A stretch of DNA of 64,000 bases, from contig OZ026570.1 of NCBI GenBank assembly GCA_964020155.1, positions 519,519 through 583,518 on the forward strand. The letters run 5' to 3'. A program made the position numbers and the translations under genes. Origin of the DNA: Chondrilla cf. caribensis. Its lineage: Eukaryota; Porifera; Demospongiae; Chondrillida; Chondrillidae. The notes under the pieces are model-generated. The model ran no database searches, was not told where the DNA came from, and worked only from the letters and a program-made list of their open reading frames with translations. This document shows, in pieces, positions 52,746 to 63,305 of this stretch (within the stretch, counting starts at the first letter, position 1; each line of letters opens with the position of its first letter).

Positions 52746-53579
52746 ATTGATTCATGAAATCATGTTGACTGAATGGAGGTTGATGCATAACTTACCCTAA
52801 CCCGAGTGCACACATGCATGGAATGTCTACTGCTGTTTTGAAGCACTTCCGTTCCCCTACTCCTAGGCATGGCTGCCTACTATCTGATACTTGGTACTTT
52901 CAATAGAATTATACTGTGTATTCGAGGGCCTTTATTGCTATTGGCACTATCCACTACTCCCTCAATAGCTGGTGCATGTGCATGACTTCAGGAGTCAGTT
53001 CATAGCACTATTGAGCATAACTGATAAGTAGGTGATGCTGAAGCTCCACAGGTCCGAGGAAGCCTTTTACTATAGTACCTGGCATCATTTCTTGGAATCC
53101 CTCCCCTGTGTATACTTGTGGACTTCCCAAGAAGCAGCACAACAGTATCATTAGTGTTTTGTTGTGTAGTGTTCACTAGCTGCTGAGAGTGTGTGTACAT
53201 GGTGAGATCACATAACGGGAGGTGAACATGACCCCTACCTCCTTGCGCAGTTATTTTAGGAACAACAACCATAAATTACATTAATGACCTGGAGCTGGAC
53301 CTCTCATCACACATCACAAGGTTGGTATGACCTTAGAGAGTTGATAATTGGTAAGTGTGTGATTGTGAGTGTTATGCAGTGAATACGATAAACAGCCTTG
53401 TGTCATTGTACTTCAGTTATTTTAGGAACAGTAGCTATGAATTTCATTAATGCCTTCCTATGTTCATATTCAACCAGTGTAATGTGGAGCGTAGGTCCTT
53501 TGTGATACATGAGAACACAGTCCATTCTCTGTCTCTCTCAGTGTACGTATGTGTTGGAATACTGGTCACTTTGATTATA

Positions 53580-53654
53580 CCGTGAATGCTGGTTGTTAAG
53601 TGCTGCTCGCTGCCACACCTATAAGCGCCAGCGCTTAACAACCAGCGTTAACAG
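53580..53654. mobile_element. 75-bp MITE-like insertion, TA target
   Basis: The arms GCTGGTTGTTAAGTGCTG and CAGCGCTTAACAACCAGC pair almost perfectly. The homologous spacer near 63,025 reads straight through (TTGATTATATTTC), an empty site that fixes the borders and a TA duplication. Confidence 0.75.
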
Positions 53655-53925
53655 TATTTCTTTTGTCATGAGTACACTCTAGATAATATTATATGTACAA
53701 TAGTAAATGTTGACCACGGCCGCTGTACATCACCTTAAAACGTTAGTGTATCAACCACATTATTCTGAGAAGAGCCAAGAGCAGGATACACACTACACAC
53801 ACCAGTCTATTCTTGTTCCTATTGCCTAACATATTGTCTACACACAACTACAGTGTTATCTCCTACACTACAATCCTATTACTACTATCACTGTTGAGTT
53901 CTTCTTGGCTGTCTCTTGTGCTCTG

Positions 53926-56219
53926 TTAAGGACACAGGTCAGGCAGGACTGGAGTGAAGGCATCGCAGTCCCAGACAATCCCGTTCTTCTCAACCACAAG
54001 TTCTCCTCCATTTAGTTTTCCTCCAACGAGGTAGTCCTTCCCAAAGTCAAATGAAGGGTTTGAACATTTCCGGATTGGGAGCACCCACAACTTAGTGGCC
54101 TGTCCCACAGTAAGGGATCCTTTGTAAACCTGCAAGACATGGACATTGTAGCCGATGTGGCAGTCCTTGGGCTGTATCTCATCCAGGACAGTAACCAAGA
54201 CAACTGCAGTGAGTAGAACAAGTACACACAGTACACGAAAGGCTTCTGTGCAGCCCTGTTCTGTCCTGCAGGTCCTAGTACATACAGGAGTCCCACACAG
54301 CCCTGTTCTGTCCTGTAGGTCCTAGTACATACAGGAGTCCCACACAGCCCCGTTCTGTCCTGTAGGTCCTAGTACATACAGGAGTCCCACACAGCCCCGT
54401 TCTGTCCTGCAGGTCCTAGTACATACAGGAGTCCCACACAGCCCTGTTCTGTCCTGCAGGTCCTAGTACATACAGGAATCCTACCCTGTTCCCTTGTGCA
54501 GTACATCTATTATGCATTTACAGGACTTCAACACTGTATATCCTTCTGTTGTACAATATGTCTACAGTGGAACTACACACACTTACCATTGGTGTTCCTG
54601 TCACAGACGTCATTGGCATCACCATCACGGTCAAAACAAGTGAATTGGGATCTCAATGTTCCTTGTGTTGGTGCTGCATCGAATAATATGTGTACATGAA
54701 TGTGTGTAAATGTGTGTGTATGTACATACATGATGTGTATGTGAATGTAGTATACATCGTGAATGATGCATGAACATGTCTACTATGATTTGGTAGAGGC
54801 TCTTGATTGCTATGGCATAGATAGGGGAAACCAGGTAATTCTTGTATTGTAACTAATGAAGACCTCCGCGGTCGAAACATCTTGCATTTTAAACCATCTC
54901 AATCTGTTTCAATCTATTTCACTGCTACATGATGGCTCAAGAATTACCTGGTTTCCCCTATGTCTACTATAAACTGTATGGATAGTTATGATGTACTTAT
55001 CTACAGCATGTATGTACTGTATATACGTACGCAGCCTATGTATGTAAGTGCATTTGTACACACCCATGCGTACATATGTATGTGTGTGGAGTACAGTATG
55101 TACAAAACTCCAATCCCAAATCCACTCACTCTGTGCCTGTTTTTTGGCGATGAAGGTCAGTGCGTACTTGGGGGAGCATGAGGAGGTGGTGGAGGCTGAT
55201 TCCTCACAGGGGTCAATTTTCTGACTGTAGCACCTGTAGCCACCCTTCTTGGTTCTTATAACGGGGACAAGTACCTTTGAATTCCTGGATCCACTCTTGA
55301 ACTGTACATTGTATATTCCAGATTGATAGTCCTCGAATTCTGTAGGTAAGAAGTTGCCAATATGCATCATTGCATTATGGACTCAGGTATGTACCCCATG
55401 TATCAACATTACAGTATGTGTATGTTGTGTTAGTAGCACGTAGGGTGAGTACATAAACTTGTTGGCCCTTACACACTCATATTCCAATTTGTGATACTGT
55501 ATCTGATACTTTATTGCTGATACAATATAGTGTAACATAAATACGTACATACAATGTGAGTGTATGTACTGCTTGTACATACACTCACATGCTGTAGATA
55601 AGTACTGCTTGTACATACATGAAGTGCAAAACAGTGTGACTTACCTTTTGCACTCCCATCCAGTGGGGTGACCACAGCACAAACGTCTGTAGCAGGTGCT
55701 CGGCTGAGGGTAACAGCAGTATCAGAAACAGCCCTGATGTTCCTGACCCGGTAGACTTGTTGCCTGAACTTGAGACAGTTTCCTGTGGATTAGTTGATGT
55801 ACTGTACTTATATATTTCATACAGCATATTAATGCTTACATACGTCCATACTGTTTAGTGAATCACTGTATGTATTGACTGGTACACATGGATGTACTTA
55901 TGTATTCAGTGTATGTTGTATGGATACTACTTGGAGTATGGTGTATCGGTTGGACTTACGTACCACTTGGTGTATTCTTGACTGTCAATGTGGACACATC
56001 ATCAGCTGTACTGAGAGTGACCACCCTGTCTTCATCCGATGTGTCATCTCTATCTACCTTCACCCACACACATCTGGTGTCTTCACCAGCTGCAAATGTT
56101 ACTTGACATTGTGTGGTCCCTCCGCACACTACAGGAGTCTTGTCACAGCCACAGCACTTTCCAGCACGACCACCTAACCCAGAACAAGGTGTAGATAACT
56201 TGTAGTTTAACTCGCAATG

Positions 56220-56294
<75 letters not shown>

Positions 56295-59200
56295 GTGTGT
56301 GTGTGTGTGTTGGGTGGGTGGATGTGTGTTTGGATTTGTGTGGGTGTGTGTGGGTGTGTGTGAATGTGAGTGTGTGTGTGTGTTCTTGATGTGTGGGCTG
56401 GTGTGGTGTGAGTGGATGTGTATGTGTATGTGTATATGGATGTGGGTGGGTGTGGGTGGGTTTGGGTGGGTATGGATGTGAACGTGTGGGTGTGTTCTTG
56501 ATGTGTGGGTTGGTGTGGGTGTGGGTGTGTGCATGTGCATATACACATGTATGTAACAGTGGGCAGATGTGTGTGGTCCTTAACTCACTGTTGTCTGTTT
56601 GTTGAGAGTTAGTTATTGTGTCCATGTTGGACATTAAATATGGACGGGAGAGATAAGGTACATAATACCATGCATCATGGGCTATGTTATCCATCACTGA
56701 CCTTCGGACAGTTGTTGACTAAGAGTGAACGTAGTTTGATACTCGGTAACTAGAGACCCTACTCTTTTCACTGTGATGCAGACTCCACCATTCTTCTCTT
56801 CAGTGCCGTAAGTCTTTCTACCGAACTGCAAGGGAGCTATAAGGAGATGTACATTAAAGCACTGTATGTACATACGTATCTACAGCATATGGCAATATTG
56901 CAACTGTTACTATTATGCCCAGTACATGCACTTTAGCGTGCATGTTTTATGTGAATTTGTGATACCAATGCATGTGTGGTTGTTGTAATGCATGCTGTAA
57001 AGTACAGACCTGTACAAACTGTGACGCATGTTCCCCTTCGAGTCAAGAAGGATCCTTCAGCACAGAAACAACCTTCCTTGCAACCGTCCACACCTTCGGG
57101 AGAATCACAGCTCGGAGGAACAAGAGGACCACAAGATTTGTATACTAATCCGTCGGGACATGTTGGAACTGTGGGATACAAGGACAGCAGTTCGTCATGT
57201 GCTGAACCATGCACTAATGTTTCACTGAGAGCTTACTGCACACAGTAGGAGGGTCTCCAACTTTGAATCCATTGTCACGACATTCGCTGGCATATCCCAG
57301 TATATCAGTGCAGCCAGCTTCGCTGCCCACCACACAGTGATCGTAGACACACTGCTCGTATGGACTGTCCACTGGCTCTGCGTAGGTGTTTCCTGTTGGG
57401 AGTGTTGCATGGCAGGAGGCGTAGGAACCACTTGTGTCACTCAATGCACTACAAAATGTTTCTGCTGCTGCCAAAGGAGCTCCCGAACAAGCTGGTGGTG
57501 GAGGAGGAGGGGGTGGGGGCTCTGGACACACCCCAGTCACCTTATCAGCGTTGTATTCTTGTGTGAAGAGAGGACTGTTGAAACCAACTGTGGTACCATT
57601 TCGCAGGGCAAATTCGTTAGACCTATCCTTGTCCCAATTCCCAAACAGCCCACAGACTTTTCCAAACCATCTGATTCCCACTGTAACCGTAAGGACTGTG
57701 GAGTAGTGCTGGACGGTGACGTCTTCTTTGGGAAGGTTGGCAGTGAAAAAGGACCCGCTGAGAGTGACTGCCATGTCCTCTCTCGCTGGTGTGTTTCCGA
57801 TGAAGGAGTAGCTGTTTGTCAGTCGGCTGTATCGGACCATTGTCCCCAGTCGTGGCACTCTCAGTATTGACTCGTCGATGCATGTGGGAGCACGTCCTCC
57901 CGAGCATTGGTTGCTGGTGACGTGGTAGACTGACCAGGTCTGTCCTTGGCAGTCTTCTGCAGCCACATGTGAACACTGGGGGAAGATGGTGTAGTAGACC
58001 CCATCAAAGGTGGTGTAGTGAGGGTCACCAGAGCCATGTGCCGAATTCTTTGGGCAGGTGGCAAAGCATTTACTTTCTGTTGTACTGTACATCTGTCCTG
58101 CTGGACAGTCTTGGAAGCATGCTTCCTTCGGGGCCGTAGTGGGGTTTGGATCCTCGCAAGTTGCACCATTTCCCATTTGCCATTTCTGACCACACGGACA
58201 CTCTGTACAAATGTTGAAATAATTGTCACGCCATTCGTAGTGTTAGTTCATGTGTGCACTGTTTTTTCAAGTATGTACATACTTAAACATATGTACATAT
58301 GTACTTACATATTTATACGTACGTATATACTATCATGCTAAATGTGTGTATTCAGGTATACGTATATGATACTATATGCGATAATATTCTATGCTTCATA
58401 CGGAGTGTTGAAAATAATGAAGATGGTTGTTCAGGTCAAATGATGAGGATGTTTGTAAGAAACATCAACCAAGCTGTAGTACTCAAGAGAGCCCAAAGCA
58501 ATCCCTCTGATGTGCTGATATGGTTCATATCATGTGCAGTTACATATGTCACACTTACCTGCAACAGTGACTGTCCATGATCCACCAAGTCGCAAACCGG
58601 GGACGGTGAACATTCTGCAAGTCAGCGTTTCCTCCCCCTCGTTACAGTCAGTGTCAAACACTGCCGTCAGGTCGGTACTTCCTCTTCTCCTGCTCACTGT
58701 TATGGTGTACACATTAGTGTCAATGTCACCGGGAACCGCTGGAGTGTTAGTGTATAAGACATATATGTTCAATTGACTCCATGTTCCACTTCACTTGTTC
58801 ATGTAGCAGTACACATTTAGGATAAGTACATAATGTACAGTATGTACATGTGCTTGTCATCAAGTATGAGTTTCACTGGTCCCAAAGAAGCCACTGGGTA
58901 CACTGTACATACGCATATATAAATGTGGAATGTGTTCATAAGGACTACTGTGGTGGTCAATAGTGGTCACTCGGTCTTTACTGGTTCTCATGTACATTTA
59001 CTGTATGTACATATGATTATATGTGTAAAACAACTCACCTGTGTGCACACGTTATCATGTACATATGCTATGTCCGATGCACAGGGATGTAGATACTGTA
59101 TGTAATATCTGTAGCCTGTCTAGGTGTACTATCGCAATGATAAAGTGATAAGTAACCACTTTATCCTGCTATTGCGCACCTAGACAGGCTACAAATATTA

Positions 59201-59740
59201 TGTAGCATGTACGTAGTACGTATGCATACATATAAAACTATAACTTATTATTCAAGTCTTTTAGAAAGGTTGATGAAATTTTGTGTTTGTGTTGAAATGT
59301 GTGCATGTGTCCATCTGTTTATTCTCACTTGCAGTGTTTCCAGTACAGACTACAGTCACGTCCACATTGCCGGTTACTGGTCTGTCACATTGCAGGCGAA
59401 GTTGAACGGTCTGGCCTTCAATAACGCGTACATTTGTGTTCATGGGAGCACAGCTAGCTATTGGAAGTTTAGAAACATGCAGAGTGCATAGTATCCACTT
59501 CAAGCCGTATTCACCAACACACTGTGAACTTACGTCTCTGTGCCTGTGTCCCAGGTGGGTATCCTGTATGGAAAGTGTACAGAGATTGACAGTACTGCGT
59601 TTGATACTTGGAATATCCACAAGTATCCCTGTGCTGGTACATATGTGTATACACTCTGCATCCTGTGTAAGTATAGCAGTAATCCTGTGTTACTCACCAA
59701 GGACTAGTAGCAAGCAGACTAGAATAATCTTGAGCTCCAT
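53926..59740 (-). CDS. Family gene C: secreted Calx-beta/VWD/C8/TIL/NTR protein, 12 exons, 854 aa
   Basis: Exons in transcript order: 59740-59698, 59563-59534, 59457-59329, 58738-58559, 58202-57237, 57168-57010, 56836-56702, 56173-55964, 55782-55645, 55339-55130, 54673-54587, 54203-53926. Lengths and phases are identical to A and B. The VWD/C8 exon differs from B at one residue of 322 (SAL against SAM), but the fourth exon differs at about 12 of 60. That exon also loses a Cys (RRRGST where B has RRGCV), and exon 3 has R for C (QLRLQC against QLCLRC). C shares its intron-3 MITE with B, so B and C are the closer pair. The domains and inferred role are as for A. Confidence 0.88.
54251..54480. 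repeat. 47-bp minisatellite in intron 11 of gene C
   Basis: Five units start at 54251, 54298, 54345, 54392 and 54439; the last is truncated. They are homologous to the arrays in A and B. Confidence 0.9.
54787..54960. mobile_element. Insertion in intron 10 of gene C with 9-10 bp target duplication
   Basis: TGTCTACTAT occurs at 54777-54786 and again at 54961-54970, bracketing 174 bp absent from gene A. Inside, AGGGGAAACCAGGTAATTCT on the left pairs with its complement near the right end. Gene B keeps only the right half (about 47,388-47,441). Confidence 0.55.
56224..56310. repeat. (TG)n microsatellite in intron 7 of gene C
   Basis: About 43 TG units with one GC interruption, the longest of the three homologous tracts. 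A degenerate GTGGGTGTG-rich tail runs to about 56,530. Confidence 0.95.
59111..59192. mobile_element. 82-bp palindromic MITE-like element in intron 3 of gene C
   Basis: Same length, ends and position as the element at 51666-51747 in gene B, with a few substitutions that slightly spoil the inner pairing. Confidence 0.7.
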
Positions 59741-59810
59741 TGTCTCTTTGGGTCCTTCAGCTGCTTGGGTTTGGAGTTAGCTGATGAAATCGCTGTGACA
59801 GTCTACCCAC

Positions 59811-59817
59811 TTTTATA
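59811..59817 (-). promoter_or_regulatory. TATA box of gene C
   Basis: TATAAAA on the minus strand, 71 bp upstream of the ATG, within the promoter block shared with A and B. Confidence 0.75.
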
Positions 59818-60228
59818 CCCAATGGTCGTAGTGGTGGGATGATGGTGCTAATATCAGATCGGTGATAGCTGACTGTACTATTCTTATGTATGGATTGAGA
59901 GAATTGATAACACGCCATGAATGTCATTGTGTGAACTCTCCTAGCTTGTGAATTCCTGCCTGAGACACACTTCTCTGGGTTGACAGAGGAGAGACAGGTA
60001 CCCTATGGATGCCTTGATGTTATGTTTTATAAATTCAGCCGTATTTATACATTATACGTAGATACATACCTACATACAAGGTACCTAGTGTAGTAGCCAT
60101 TGGCTAAAGGCTTCCCCTGAATAAATAAGTGGTCCAATCCAACCCTATCCAATACATATGTATGTGTAATATAATGACATCATATGATATGGTGCAATCT
60201 GCAGAGTATACTAGGAGATGGTCCACTA

Positions 60229-61520
60229 CAGTGGAACCTATATTAAAGCATACTCCCAATAAAAGACACCATAGAAATTACCTCCCTACAAAGGACACTT
60301 TCCAAGGCACCAAAAGTAGACTCACCCATAGTGCAGGGCTGTAGCCACTAAATGTAAAGTGGTCTGGTTTACAGTAATATGTAGACATGAGAAGCAATAA
60401 AGTTGGGGGACCCCGCCCCCCCGAGAAAATTTTGGATTATAGGCCTTCAGAGGTAGTCCTTGATGCCCATTTATTTGATAATGATGTATATAATAGGAAT
60501 AGGAATCCATATAATATATATATTTAATATTGATTCCTATGCATAACCACAACAGTGAATTTATATTATAATTAATATGGCGCGAAAAAGATGGCCGATT
60601 TCGAAACGACGGGATTAGGAATTGGGCTAGAATTCAAGCGGAACGACATCTATGAAGGTAATAACTTCAGCGAAGGTTCTCCTGTTCCTAAAAGAGACGC
60701 CCAAATGATTCGAGTGCGATTCGATATTCTTTTCTCCCTTAGTAAGAAGGGAAAAGCTTTTTAGAAATATTTATTACCGAGCATTAGCGAGGTACATGTA
60801 ATTGTTTCCGTTCGTTAGCGGAGTCCGATCGAGGTCGCCCATGCACGTGCACGTTCTTAATTGCGGTGGCCGCCAATATTATTCGATTTGGGTCATTTTT
60901 TGGTTTCTTTGAACATAAATCTTTCGTCGAACGAAGCGTTCACCAGTAAGTCGTCCCACTGATGGTAATGGGACACTATCGCAACATATATTGAAATTGC
61001 AAACTTAGACAAAGGTTGCCTGTGATTCAGACACGATCAGTTAAAAGAGTAATTACTTTTCGATCCTCCAGTCGATAAAATTCAGACTGCATCCCTACTA
61101 AGTACCTTGAAACAATTCAAATAATAATTTTCAACTTTTTGCATCGCGATTTTTCGATTTCCATCGCCGAAGAGCAGGACTCGCCAATCCGTCGTTCGGG
61201 ACACCAAATGGTCGGCCATCATGACGTCCATTTTGGAAGAAATTTTTAGATGTCACTGAACTACGTCATATTATAGGTCTTCATATGCAAGATCTATCTA
61301 TGGTTTTATGCCTAGCATTTGCGAGGTTCTGAACTTCGTTCATGATTAGTTTTATTGTGGTACTGTCTTGAAAAGTGGTCCAGTTGAAACCGTGCCAACA
61401 GAACTGGTGGCTACGGCCCTATATTGCTAATACGTTTTCCACCTCTGAAGAGTGGACAACCTCTCTACAGTGGACAAAATAGCTGGTCCCAATGTGTCGT
61501 TTATGGAGAGGTCCCCACTG
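60229..61520. mobile_element. pogo/Tigger-like element, non-autonomous
   Basis: The left end CAGTGGAACC and, on the other strand, the right end CAGTGGGGACCTCTCC are imperfect terminal inverted repeats. They lie between TA dinucleotides (60227-60228 and 61521-61522). CAGTGG...CTC ends with a TA duplication are typical of pogo/Tigger-type elements. No transposase frame was seen. Confidence 0.65.
60335..61420. mobile_element. Second element nested inside 60229-61520
   Basis: The ends AGGGCTGTAGCCACT and, on the other strand, AGGGCCGTAGCCACC form a short inverted repeat enclosing about 1.09 kb. The interior differs in composition: a G/C-run near 60,403-60,422, then a CpG-bearing stretch. It has short frames beginning MADFETTGLGIGLEFK (plus, 60591) and MDVMMADHLVSRTTDW (minus, from about 61,231). 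Neither is recognised and no transposase is visible. Confidence 0.5.
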
Positions 61521-63305
61521 TATTCCTTTTGTCATGATACCCAATTTAACCTTCAAATATCAACACAGAAATACATATTCTTGCATACATCCTAGCCATG
61601 TACATACATACATGTTTGTGTTGAAGACATGACAACTGTTTCGTAAATGTATCCCATATATTAACACCACTGCTATCGGTACTTTAATCACTATAATATT
61701 ACACTGCTCAGGGCTGGCAATTGAATATTGTTCACAAGTTTTTTAGAAATAACATAACATGTGACTTATAACATATGTACACTGTGCACAGAATGTTGTG
61801 TCCGTGCATGGTGATATGTAGGTATGTGTGTAAGTACACTAGTGGAGTTGGTGCTGTGAGATGTGCCCAGACGTTGCCTGTTACTCCTCTAAGTAGTTGA
61901 TTCACAATGTTACTTGTTTGTGTATACGTGAGCGTGTATTTACTCCATTCACGAACTAATCTGCATGCAATCGAAATGTTCCACGAAGTAAACCATCTTC
62001 TTTATGAGTATAAGTATGCATTTATGAATATGAGTATGTATGTATGTGTAGGCACTGTGTGACAGTACTGTACATGTTAACTTGAGAGGCTTCTCTTCAG
62101 ATGAAACCCTAGGTATACAGGTGAACTGGAAACAACTCTGTTGCCATGGGAATTGATCCATGAAATCATGTTGACTGAATGGAGGTTGCTGCATAACTTA
62201 CCCTAACCCTGAGTGCACACATGTATGGAATGTCTACTGCTATTCTGAAGCACTTCTGTTCCCATACTTCTAGGCATGGCTGCCTACTATCTAATACTTG
62301 GTACTTCCAATAGAATTATACTGTGTATTCGAGGGCCTTCATTGCTATTGGTACTATCCACTGCTCTCTCAGTAGCTGGTGCATGTGCATGACTTCAGGA
62401 GTCAGTTTATAGCACTATTGAGCATAACTGATAAGTAGGTGATGCTGAAGCTCCACAGGTCCTCAAACCTTGCACTACCTGGCATCATTTCTTGGAATCC
62501 CTCCCCTGTGTATACTTGTGGACTTCCCAAGAAGCAGCACAAAAGTAACATTAGTGTTTTGATGTGTAGTGTTCACTAGCTGCTGTTAGTTATCCTGGGT
62601 GTTTGTTTGTGCAGATGAACAGGTGAGAGTGTGTGTACATGGTGAGATCATGTAACCAGAGCTGGAGATGACCCCTAACTCCTTGCTCAGTTATTTTAGG
62701 AACAACAACCATAAACTACATTAATGACCTGGAGCTGGGTCTCTCACACATCACAAGGTGGAATGGTACCCTTTGTATGGTAAGACCTTAGAGAGTTGAT
62801 AATTGGTAAGTGTGTGATTGTGAGTGTTATGCAGTGAATACCCTAAATGGCCTCCATGTCATTGTACTCCAGTTATTTCAGGAATGATGAATTTCATTAA
62901 TGCCTTCCTATGTTCATATTCAACCAGTGTAATGTGGAGAGTAGGTCCTTTGTGATACATGAGAAAACTGTCCATTCTCTGTCTCTCTCAGTGTACGTAT
63001 GTATTGGAGTACTGGTTCACTTTGATTATATTTCTTTTGTCATCTTTACGCTCTAGATGATATTACGTATATGTACAATAGTAAATGTTGACCACGGCTG
63101 CTGTACATAAACTTAAAACATTAGTATATCACGCCTACATTATTCTGAGAAGAGCCAAGAGCAGGATACACACTACACATACCAGTCTATTCTTGTTCCT
63201 ATTGCCTAACATATTGTCTGCACACAACTACAGTGTTATCTCCTAAACTATAATCCTATTACTACTATCACTGTTGAGTTCTTCTTGGCTGTCTCTTGTG
63301 CTCCA

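Larger units (their letters stand above)
52357..53925. other. Spacer between gene B promoter and gene C
   Basis: No gene is seen. Left part to about 52,745: shared with the region upstream of C, ending in a cut-off pogo-like left end. 52,745-53,560: matches 62,150-63,050 between C and D. 53,580-53,654: small MITE. From about 53,700: the 3' flank shared by all family genes. Confidence 0.65.
59818..63305. other. Spacer between gene C promoter and gene D
   Basis: No gene can be supported. 59,818-60,226 resembles the region upstream of gene B. 60,229-61,520 is a transposon with another nested inside. 61,521-62,150 is simple TATG-rich DNA with no counterpart seen elsewhere in the window. 62,150-63,060 matches the B-C spacer. 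From about 63,070 it is the shared family 3' flank. Confidence 0.65.

Noticed and set aside
60591..60660. First exon of a new gene beginning MADFETTGLGIGLEFK with donor GAAG|GTAATA
   Set aside because: It is very short, sits inside a nested transposon, no continuation was found, and no homology is recognised.
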